DNA from: Thraustochytrium sp. TN22
Lineage: Eukaryota > Sar > Bigyra > Thraustochytrida > Thraustochytriidae
Assembly (NCBI GenBank): GCA_013306675.1
Contig: JABLUY010000181.1
Location: 16,100 to 80,099, forward strand
Direction of reading: 5' to 3'
Length of the DNA: 64,000 bases
The translations under genes and the position numbers were made by a program. Shown piece by piece: positions 47,042-55,268 of the stretch. The notes under the pieces are model-generated. The model was given only the letters and a program-made list of their open reading frames with translations, was not told where the DNA came from and searched no databases. The stretch's first letter is position 1. Every line of letters begins with the position of its first letter.

Positions 47042-48205
47042 TCATGAGTCGGAAGAGGATGTGATGGAGAGCGACTGCAGAGCGGCTGCAAGCGCGCCAG
47101 GGCCGTCCGCCTCTTCGGTGGACGAGCCAACGGCGGCCGCAAGGTCGCGCGCCTTCTCCTGGAGTGCGTCGGCAGCCTCGTCAACGAGACGGATGTCGTG
47201 CGGCGGATAAAGCTTGACGCCGAGCTCCACAACGGCCTTCTCCACGTCAGTGGCACGGGCCACGATCTGGTCGAGCCAGGAGACGTAGGACACGCTGGCA
47301 CCGGCGGCACCCCACGCGTCACGCTCGCCCACAGCCTTGGCCGTGGACTGCAGCAGACGGCCCGCGGCGCGCATAAAGGCCAGGCCCTGCTCGACGCAAG
47401 CGGCCTCGTCCTCGTCCATGTCCTCCTCCACGGCCAGGTCGTCCATCATGGCGTACCACTCATCGGATCCGATAAGCGGCTTGGAGCCGGTGCCACCGGG
47501 GATGTCGGTGCCGGCGCCGCTCGCGTCGCTCACGTCGACGTCCCCGTCCCCGTCGTGGCCTTCGTCGCCTTCGTCGTCGTCGTCGTCTTGGCGCGAGCGC
47601 TCCAGCATGTCCTGGAACTCGTCGTGCGTGTCCTTGACGGCGCGCGTGGCGCGCAGCAGGCGGCGCTTGGTGGCAGCGCGGTTTGACTTGGCCACGAGGC
47701 GCACGCCCTTGCAGGCGTCCCAAACGGCGCCGCACTTCTGCGCCGCCTCGGCGCCGAAGCCGGGCGCCTGCGCCGCTTCAAGCGGCTGGTCGAGCAGGTC
47801 CATCATGACGGCGAGCGCGGCGGCGACCTGGCGCGCCGTGGCCACCACCTCGTCGCGCGCCGCGGCGCAGCAGACGCCGCTGCTCGTCGCCATGAGGAAG
47901 GCGCACGTGAAGAGCAGCTCGGTCTGCTGCAGCAGCGCCTGCAGAATGGCGTGCCGCTCCTCGTCATTCCGGAGCGCCGCCCAGCCGAGCGCCACCTTGT
48001 TGGCCTGCTGCTCGATCTGCTCCGACGCGCGCGCCACCACGTCCCTGTACGCCTCGAAGTCCTTCTGCACCGTCGCGGCGCCCTGCTGCTGCGCAGCGCC
48101 GGCCTGCTCGCCGCCGCCGCCCGGCGCCTCCAGCAGCGCCGCCAGCTGCTGCACCTTGCCGCGCACCGTGGCGGGCGTCACGCGCCCGGTGCCCGCCTCC
48201 GCCAT
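47042..48205 (-). CDS. CCNDBP1: GCIP/CCNDBP1-like (Grap2 and cyclin-D-interacting family) protein
   Basis: 387 residues from the ATG at 48205 (MAEAGTGRVTPATVRGKVQQ). An upstream extension of the frame is Arg/Ala-rich and unlikely to be translated. The mostly helical N-terminal part (about 40-200) includes FEAYRDVVARASEQIEQQ, TELLFTCAFLMATSSGVC and a helix with KCGAVWDACKGV. An acidic insertion (DDDDDEGDEGHDGDGDVDVSD, about 225-245) precedes the C-terminal helices with WYAMMDDLAVEEDMDEDE and the family-typical ending VVELGVKLYPPHDIRLV. The animal protein binds cyclin D and Grap2 and inhibits transcription factors; in a protist only the fold can be claimed. Assignment rests on the helical layout and the LYPP motif, so I am moderately confident. 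Divergent with the SWIB gene. Confidence 0.68.
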   Translation of the reverse strand: MAEAGTGRVTPATVRGKVQQLAALLEAPGGGGEQAGAAQQQGAATVQKDFEAYRDVVARASEQIEQQANKVALGWAALRNDEERHAILQALLQQTELLFTCAFLMATSSGVCCAAARDEVVATARQVAAALAVMMDLLDQPLEAAQAPGFGAEAAQKCGAVWDACKGVRLVAKSNRAATKRRLLRATRAVKDTHDEFQDMLERSRQDDDDDEGDEGHDGDGDVDVSDASGAGTDIPGGTGSKPLIGSDEWYAMMDDLAVEEDMDEDEAACVEQGLAFMRAAGRLLQSTAKAVGERDAWGAAGASVSYVSWLDQIVARATDVEKAVVELGVKLYPPHDIRLVDEAADALQEKARDLAAAVGSSTEEADGPGALAAALQSLSITSSSDS

Positions 48206-49479
48206 GCCGTTGCGCCCCGCCGCGCCGCGCCGCGCGACCGCGAGTTCTGCTGCCCCCGCGCGGGCGTCGCGCCGCGGTCGTCGCGCCTGGCCACTCCCGC
48301 GGGGTGCCGCGCCCATTCCGCCGCGGTGCCGCGCGAACCGTTTCAGGTTCCGAGCCGGGCGCCGCCACACTCGCCGCGCCGCCGTTTCGGAAACCGCGCA
48401 CCTCTGCGGCTGCGGGCCCGCAGCGCGGCCGTTCTGTCCGCGCGCGAAGCAGCACTCGAGCGCGCTGCGGGCCGTGTGGGCGCGCGCGCGCGCGCTGCGG
48501 GCGGGGGATCGAGGTCGGGAGCGGCGGGGAGCCGAGGGCGCCCCGCATCCAAGGGGCGCGTGGAAAAAATCGTCTGCCCCGCAGCGCCCCCCTCTGCTGC
48601 CGGCGGCGCGCGCAGTGGCGCGCCACCGGCCGCCCCCGCGCCTCTGCCTCCCCCGCAGCGCCCCACTGGCGCGGTCGGCGGCTCCGCGGCCCGCACTGAA
48701 GGCGCCCAGCCGTCTCCGCCTTACCGGCCCGCCTCCTGCCCTCTCCACTCGCCCGCACGTTAAGGCGGCAGTCGCCGCTGGTTCTGGCCCAGCGACCGCT
48801 GCGCTGCGTCCCCTGTGGCGCGGAGCGGCCTCCGCCTCGCGCCCGCGCCCACTGCGGAGCTAGGAGGGCGCCTCGCCGAGAGGACGGCGGGGGGAGGCGG
48901 CCCCGCAGACGCGGCGCCCGGATTGGCCGCAATCCGCGGCCGGGCGCAAGTGCGCTTCCGCCGCTGCCGAAAGGGCGCGCCGGCGCGGCGCAAGTGAGGC
49001 TCCCGCGCCGGCAATGGGGGGCCTGCCCAGGCCAGGGCGCGGCCCCCCTCCGCCCTCTGGGTGGCGGAGGGGGGGGCGCCGCCGCAGGGGCGGGGAGGCA
49101 GAGGCGCCCCCTCTCGGCGGCCAGGAGCAAGGCCACGAGCGAGCAAAGCGGAGAAGAGGAGGGAAGAGCGCGGCACGGCACGGCGAGCGGAGAGGCGGCG
49201 GCGCGCGCGGCGCAGCGCGGCAGCGCGCGAGCGGCGGCGGCGGCGGCGGCCAAGCGCGGCCCGCGAGCCCGCGTCCGCGCCCGCCCTCGCGCCCGGCCCC
49301 GCCGAGAGTGCAGTAGGTTGGGATGCCGCCAAGGGGAAGGAAGCCGGGGATGCTGCCGGCTGGGCCGCGCCCAAGCCCCGTCCGTGCAACGAAGCAGCGA
49401 AGAAGCGAGGCGCGGAGGCTGACGGGGCGCGCGCGGCAGACGCAGGCGACAGACAGACAGAGACAGGCCGGCGGGGAAG
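48206..49479. other. Extremely GC-rich divergent intergenic region
   Basis: About 1.27 kb between the GCIP-like and SWIB start codons, with many G or C runs and alternating CG (for example GCGCGCGCGCGC at about 48481). Open frames occur on all strands because stops are rare in such DNA, but none shows a domain. Probably two promoters and 5' UTRs. Confidence 0.55.
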
Positions 49480-49957
49480 ATGGCGCAGCCGCAGGGCCAG
49501 GTGCGGCCGAGTCCCATTAGCAGGACGCTGTACCATCTGACATATGAGCTCTTCGAGGTCATCGAGCAGGCCACGGCCACACGCGCCGACGTGGTCAAGG
49601 GCATGTAGGTCGGCGCGTGTGTGTTGTGTGAAAAGGATGAGGACACCTGGGGCCCCGACAGGCGATGCTGACGTACATTTGCTCGCTTGTGCGCGCGCAG
49701 CTGGAACTATATCAAGCAAAAGAAGCTGCAGAACCCGGACAACCGGAGGGAGATCCTCTGCGACCAGAAGCTACGGCAGCTCTTCGGCAAGGAGAAGGTT
49801 GGTACGTTGTCCCTTTGCTGCCGATCGCTCGTCTCTGGTTCTGACGCATCCGCTCTCACCCTTTTCCCGACACTCTTGCGCAGGCATGTTTGAGATGAAC
49901 AAGCTCATCCAGCGGCATATTCTGTCTCGTGTCGTGGAGATCGACGAGCACATGTAA
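49480..49957 (+). CDS. Small stand-alone SWIB/MDM2-domain protein, three exons
   Basis: CDS is join(49480..49604,49701..49801,49884..49957), 99 residues, MAQPQGQVRPSPISRTLYHL to VEIDEHM. Two introns (96 and 82 bases, donors GTAGGT and GTACGT, acceptors CAG) were placed so the reading restores the SWIB core: ADVVKGIWNYIKQKKLQNP, then NRREILCDQKLRQLFGKEKV, then GMFEMNKLIQRHIL. Read without splicing, the frame ends at a TAG in the first intron. The SWIB fold is a p53-binding-like module found in SWI/SNF subunits (SMARCD/Rsc6), UAF30, and small nuclear or organellar proteins. This protein is little more than the domain. No organelle-targeting peptide is evident, so a nuclear chromatin role is the default, but that is inference. 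Convergent with the bestrophin gene. Confidence 0.88.
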
Positions 49958-50045
49958 TTCCCACTCACGTTCACTTCAAGAGAGATGCGCCTTGGTGCCC
50001 TCGTTTTTTTTTTCCTCGAGTCGCACCTTGGCGTCCTCGATTTCC

Positions 50046-50130
50046 GCCAGCCAGCCAGCCAGCCAGCCAGCCTTGGCCTTTAGGAACTATGCTAGCTAGC
50101 TAGCTAGACGTGGGCGGGGGGGGGGGGGGG
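50046..50130. repeat. Cluster of simple repeats: (CAGC)n, (GCTA)n, G15
   Basis: Three low-complexity tracts in the convergent gap between the SWIB and bestrophin genes: about six CCAG units (50046-50072), GCTA units (50091-50107) and a run of 15 G (50116-50130), with a poly-T tract near 50005-50014. No other feature in this 259-base gap. Confidence 0.9.
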
Positions 50131-50216
50131 TGGGCGGGCGGGGCAGTCATTAGCAATGAATCACACACAGCCTTTTTGTTGCTCTCCTTTAGTCATTGCT
50201 TAATCCTTGCCACTCC

Positions 50217-51875
50217 TCACGCAATGTGCATGACGTGTGGACGATGGTATTTGCGATAGTACGTCGGGTTGCCGTGCGGGTCTCTCAAAAGGTCGCGCGT
50301 GGTCACGTGCACGTGTGGGATGCGCAGAAAGCGGATGATCTTGTGTACAAAGGACTCGGTGTCACATGGCAACGACTCCGTCGCGAACTTGGTGTAGTTC
50401 ACGTACATGTTGGGCTTGTTTGCGATGCATGAGTACGGCTGTAGCTGCTCATCCGCAGGCTGCTCGCTGCTGTTCTCGCTACTACTGCGCCGCCGGAAGC
50501 GCGAAGACGAGGCCGCCGAGGGCGCCACGCAGGGGTCTCTCTCCTTGACGCGTACCTGTACGCGTACCTCGCCGCCGTCGTGCGTTTGGCCCTCGCAATT
50601 TAACGCCTCTGCCTTCTCCTTCTTCGCTGTGGTCGCCGTTGCCGTCGTCGTCGCCGACTTTCCGTGCTGACTGTGAGGCTCGTTAAGCGCTGGGTCCTTC
50701 TTGCCCTCTTGTTCCTTCTCATTGTAGGACGCGGTGGCCGGGGATGCCGGGGCCACCGGCGCCGAAGGCTGGGTGGGCGACGGTCGCTCCTGCGCGTCTG
50801 GCGTGTCGGCGAGGCGAGACGCTGCTCGCGCCAGCTCGCCAACCTCCGCCAGGAGGGCGTCGGGCTCTTCGTCACGGCTCGCGTGCACGGAGAGGCCGTT
50901 GACGTCGACGCTCATGGCGCGCGTGAGCGTGTTCGGCAGGTCTGAGAACTCCACGGCATCCATGTCCGTGGCAAAGACATGCTCCATGTAGCGGAGCGGA
51001 AGGTCGTTGGTGTTGCCGTCGAAGGGGTTTTCCAGCATGGCGGCTGCCAGATTCACGCTGCACAGGACCCAGGTCGACACGAAAGCCAGCACGCCCGCCA
51101 ACGCGCCGGCGCCCGGCAGGGCCGCGCCGATGAAGACGGGCGTGGCGAGCAGCCAAAAGTGCACCACCAGCACGGTGATGACCAGGTACGGGTACGGGAA
51201 GGGGCTCTCGGCGATGTTGCAGCACAGGTGAAAGTAGCGGCTCGTGTCGTCCGCCAGCGCAAAGAGTCGCCCGAGCAAGGGTGGCGCTGCTGCGAAGGTG
51301 TCCGGGTACCGCAAGATGGATTGCTCAATCCACGACATGACGATGTCCGTGCGGTAGCGCGTAGGCAGCAGGACGTCGAACTCCTCTGCGGTGCACAGGT
51401 TGTCCGCGCCGCGGTCGATCACGTCCGGCAGCGTCTTGCCCAGGAAGCGCGCGATTGACACCTTGTGATAGAGGCGGATCCAGCGAAAGATGTTCTGGCG
51501 CCGACCCAAGTTGCGGTCCAGCGGCCTGCCGTCGTCGTCCTCGACTTTGCAGAACGTCTTGACGCCAATGGCCATCTGCGTCAACCTGGACGCCATGAGC
51601 CCGTAGTTTTGCTGCGCGAACTGGAAGCGCTTCACCGCCAGCTGCGAGCGGTAGACGACCACGAAGCCGACGAGAAAGGAGAAGGCCCCAAAGTACACGC
51701 GCGACGAGTCCACGTGCAGCGCGACCCACCTTTTAAAGTCGGGCACCTCCGCTGCGCACGCCGCGATGATCGCGCTTACCAGCGCCGGCGCCAGCGTCCC
51801 CGAAGCCAGCAGCGGCGACCCGGTCACGTGCAGCAGGGCGCTCAGCCCGCCAGCCCACAGGTCGTACACGATCAT
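50217..51875 (-). CDS. Bestrophin-like anion channel (plant/fungal-type bestrophin/RFP-TM family)
   Basis: 552 residues. Bestrophins are pentameric, mostly Cl-/HCO3- permeable channels. Start MIVYDLWAGGLSALLHVTGS fits family N-termini. The first membrane helix is around residues 58-82 (FGAFSFLVGFVVVYRSQLAV), a position where family members have 'VYR...Y.R'. The pore-neck region is SPFPYPYLVITVLVVHFWLL (224-243), equivalent to the IPFPY block. The acidic calcium-clasp-like motif is ENPFDGNTNDLPL (282-294), the form seen in plant and bacterial bestrophins. The long tail (about 300-552) is acidic, Ser/Thr/Ala-rich and probably disordered until a conserved-looking last 75 residues (YVNYTKFATESLPCDTE onward). 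Location (plasma membrane or organelle) is not evident. Divergent with the NHL gene. Confidence 0.85.
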   Translation of the reverse strand: MIVYDLWAGGLSALLHVTGSPLLASGTLAPALVSAIIAACAAEVPDFKRWVALHVDSSRVYFGAFSFLVGFVVVYRSQLAVKRFQFAQQNYGLMASRLTQMAIGVKTFCKVEDDDGRPLDRNLGRRQNIFRWIRLYHKVSIARFLGKTLPDVIDRGADNLCTAEEFDVLLPTRYRTDIVMSWIEQSILRYPDTFAAAPPLLGRLFALADDTSRYFHLCCNIAESPFPYPYLVITVLVVHFWLLATPVFIGAALPGAGALAGVLAFVSTWVLCSVNLAAAMLENPFDGNTNDLPLRYMEHVFATDMDAVEFSDLPNTLTRAMSVDVNGLSVHASRDEEPDALLAEVGELARAASRLADTPDAQERPSPTQPSAPVAPASPATASYNEKEQEGKKDPALNEPHSQHGKSATTTATATTAKKEKAEALNCEGQTHDGGEVRVQVRVKERDPCVAPSAASSSRFRRRSSSENSSEQPADEQLQPYSCIANKPNMYVNYTKFATESLPCDTESFVHKIIRFLRIPHVHVTTRDLLRDPHGNPTYYRKYHRPHVMHIA

Positions 51876-52448
51876 CGGCCCTGGCCCTCAGCTCGCCCGC
51901 CACCACCGCCGCGCTCACAGTCAGCGATCCAGCTACGCGCCGCCGCCCCTCCCGCGCCTCGCTGCGCGTCGAGCCGCGCTCTAGCTTGGTCGTTTGCTGG
52001 GCTGGCTGGCTGGCTGCGTGCCGCCCAGCCCGAGGTCTGGTCGCCAGGCCAGGTCGAAGGGAGTGAGGCCCAGCCCCTGCCCGCCGGCGCACTGCATCTG
52101 CCTGTAGAAGAAGAGGAAAAGTAGCCGTCGTCGTCGTGCCAGGCCGAACGGCGCACGGCGTGACGCGAGGGCCGGCGCAGGCGCCGCCTTGGCCCGAGAT
52201 CGCCAGACCCCGCCTCGACAGGCACGCTTGGAGCAAGCTGGCAGCGCATTTGCAGAACAGACGCGCGCGCGCATGTATGCACATGTAACAGGACGCCGCG
52301 GGGGTGTCCCGGGAGGCGATATGGCCGGGTACGGGCTCGCGCAAGGCGCAAGGGCAACGGCCAACTCCGTGCGTGCGTGCTTGCCGTCACGGCGGAGCTC
52401 CTCTCGGACGCGCAAGGCGCTGGCCGGGCAGAGGGAGGGGCCGTCGCG
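51876..52448. other. Divergent intergenic region between bestrophin and NHL genes
   Basis: About 570 bases between two divergent starts, probably a shared promoter. Contains a short GCTG repeat (about 51996-52012). No gene or clear core-promoter element seen. Confidence 0.55.
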
Positions 52449-53649
52449 ATGTTTGTGAGCAGGTGGGCGGCCGTGACCACCGGCGGAAACGCCGCGAGGC
52501 GCGCCGTGGCCGCCTCGGACGCGGGGCACGTCTATGTGGTGCGGCCCGAAGACCTGAGCGTGCAGCAGCACTCGGCGACCGGCAAGCCGCTAGCCAAGCT
52601 CGCGGACCCGGAGCTCTGCCTGCCGGAGGATGTCGTCGTGCGCGCGGGGCCCAAACCGCTCACGGAGGACGTCTTCGTGCTGGACGCCGGCGACCCGGCC
52701 GTGTTTTGCTTCCGGGTATCAGCCTCCGGCGTGACGTGCCTCGGCTGCATCCGCCACGCGGCGCTGCGCTCGCCCAGCGGCCTTGCGCTGCTTGGCGATG
52801 ACCGAGTTGTCGTGACGGACGCTGAGGCGCACCAGGTGCACATCCTGGCCCTCGGCTCGGCAAACAATCCGACGCAGGGCGCGAGACTCGTCGGCAGCTT
52901 TGGCTCGCACGGCGCAGGTCCGGGCCAGTTTGCCGCGCCTTCTGGCGTCGCTGTGAGCTATGCGCGCGGCGAAATCTACGTCTGTGACACGGGCAACAAC
53001 CGCGTCCAGGTCCTCTCCAGCAGCGGCGCCTTCGTGCGCAGTTGGGGCGCAAGCGGCAGCGAGAACGGATTCTTTCGCCGGCCCTCTGACCTCGCGGTCT
53101 CCGACAAACTCGGCGTCGTGGCCGTCGCGGACGCCGGCAACGACCGCGTGCAGGCCTTCGACCTCCACATGCTCGGTCGTCTCGTCTGGGTCATCGCGAG
53201 CCCGCTCCAAGAGCCCTCCGCTCTTGCCTTTGATGAGGACGGTGATGTCGTCGTGGCCGACACTCACGGGGCGCAATGGTTTGCGCCGCCGGGCGGAGAT
53301 GATGACGATGATGATGACGACGACGACGACGACCTGCCCGAGAGTGAGGAAGCGGACGGGGACGACGAAAGCGGGAGTAGCTCAGAGCTTTCGAGTGACG
53401 ATGACGACAACGATGAAGACGACGACATGGGGCTGTCCACGCCAAGTCTCGCGCTTCCTGGGCCAAAGGCCAGCTCTGAGAGCACCACTTCGGCGCGGTT
53501 TGTACCTGGGATGCACTCTCCTCGTTCGAGACGCCCGAGTACGGAGTCGAGGCTTTCTGAGCACCAGCAGGCTTTTTTGGACCTGGGCAAGTCCGCGTCT
53601 CCGGGTGCTGACAGGCTATTCACTAAGGTTGCCGTGCTCGCGCAAGACC

Positions 53650-53689
<40 letters not shown>

Positions 53690-55007
53690 TGATGATATTG
53701 ACGATGACGATGACGATGCTGACCAGACTGTCACGAATCGAAAAGGGGAGAAAGCTAAGAACCACGACGATGGCGATAATTATGACGACGACGACGACGA
53801 CGACGACGACGTGGTGGAGGACCATGAGGAGGACGAGTACAGCGGAGAGGATGGCACTGTCGTGACTCGCTATCTGAGCTCCACTTTGCCAAATCTTGCA
53901 AAAGGGACGTCGCAGCATCTTTCCGAAACCACCACTGCAAAGCAGTCGAACGCGCTTGCCAGGCAGTCAAAGAACGTGTCGCCAGGGCAAAGCGAGAATG
54001 CGGCCGGGGCATCAAACCAGCGTCTGGGGAGCCGAGCGACCAAGTCGCGCAAAGCCGGTCGCAACGTGCATCGTCAGTATATGCAGGCCTTCCTCGACGC
54101 CCAAGAGGTGGTTCTGGCCTTGCGCAAGCAGGTGACGGAGCTCGAAACGAAGCGCGACCAGGTCAAGGGCGAAAAGTCCGCCGTGGAGCGCAAGCTGGAC
54201 GCCGTGCTGGACCTGAACAACACGAACCGTAGCTTTGCGGCAGTGGAGCTGCAACAAGAGGCGGCGCGCTCGCGTGCTCTGGAGTCCGCCGAGGCCATCG
54301 AGGCCTGCAAGGACGCGCTCGCGCTCGAAGAGCGCATCCTCGAGCTCAAGCTCATGCGCAAAGACCTCGAACGCAGCCTTCCGGACATGCGTCGCGAGGT
54401 CGCCACCGCGGAGCGGAGCGCCCACCGACTTGCGCAAGTTCGGGACGCGACCACAGTGAAACTCGCGCGCCATGGCCGGGGAGCCACGGCGCCTGGCACG
54501 ATGCAGGCCCTCGCCAGCGCGCTGCAACTGCGCGAGCGCGCGCTGCAGCAGGCTGAGGCGACGCATGAGAATACGAGCAAGGAATTGCTCGGTCGCAAGG
54601 ACGAGGTCGCTGGCCAACTGCGTGAGTGCGCGGACCAACTCGAGGCGGCGCGCGCTGACCTGGAGACCTCACGGCTGCGAGCCGCTTTGGGCACCTCCGA
54701 GCCCGGCGACAGGGCGCTTCGCAAGCTTCGTGCGTACTTCGACGAGCTCGGGGGAGAGCTTGCCGTCTTGCGAACCGCCTTTCACCAGGAGGCGACGCCT
54801 CAGGATGGCATGGAGGTAGATTGCCATCAGGCACTGCGGGCCCTGCAGATGTGTGCGCGCCTCCTGCGCCCGGCAGCGGCACGTGAGCTCACATTGACGG
54901 CCGTGCAGCAGTATGTGCAGCTCGCTACGCAGGCTGTCAGCGACGACCTCCGCTTGGACTTTAAGACCTTTCATGAGGCATACAAGGATCTCGTCCAGTC
55001 TCGATAA
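52449..55007 (+). CDS. NHL-repeat protein with poly-Asp tracts and C-terminal coiled coil
   Basis: 852 residues from the ATG at 52449 (MFVSRWAAVTTGGNAARRAV). The frame also has an upstream ATG at 52377 adding 24 low-information residues. The N-terminal third is a beta-propeller of about five NHL repeats. The clearest are GPGQFAAPSGVAVSYARGEI followed by YVCDTGNNRVQVLSSSG, and FFRRPSDLAVSDKLGVVAVA followed by DAGNDRVQAFD. The middle (about 280-480) has three Asp runs encoded by GAC/GAT repeats, with Ser/Glu-rich sequence between. The last third (about 535-775) is a coiled coil beginning MQAFLDAQEVVLALRKQVTE. NHL propellers mediate protein or RNA binding in scaffold and TRIM-type proteins; there is no RING or B-box here. 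Function unknown. Convergent with the next gene. Confidence 0.8.
53648..53720. repeat. (GAC/GAT)n run encoding poly-Asp
   Basis: The longest of three Asp-codon runs in the NHL gene; the others are at about 53299-53333 and 53787-53811. The mix of GAC and GAT indicates an older or interrupted expansion. Confidence 0.9.
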
Positions 55008-55268
55008 GGTAGCAGGCTGTGGCCAAGCTTTCTTTAGAAGCTCTGTGGATGTTCGCGCGCGAGCGACCATGCTATCCTGGCGAGTCCACCATAACTTTTC
55101 GCGAGGCTTCCAGGTTTCTCTCGTCGTAAACGAACGCAGACTAAGTTTGCAAGATGGAGCTTGGTGGTGATGACCATGGAAAAAGTCTTGGCCGCCGGAT
55201 ACCAGCCAGACACATGGAGTCAGTGAGTTTGCGCAAATTTTGTTTGTGGTGAGCATCCCAATACAATT

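Noticed and set aside
49061-49540. Frame overlapping the SWIB start region
   Set aside because: Arg/Ala-rich, no domain, and conflicts with the well-supported SWIB exon 1.
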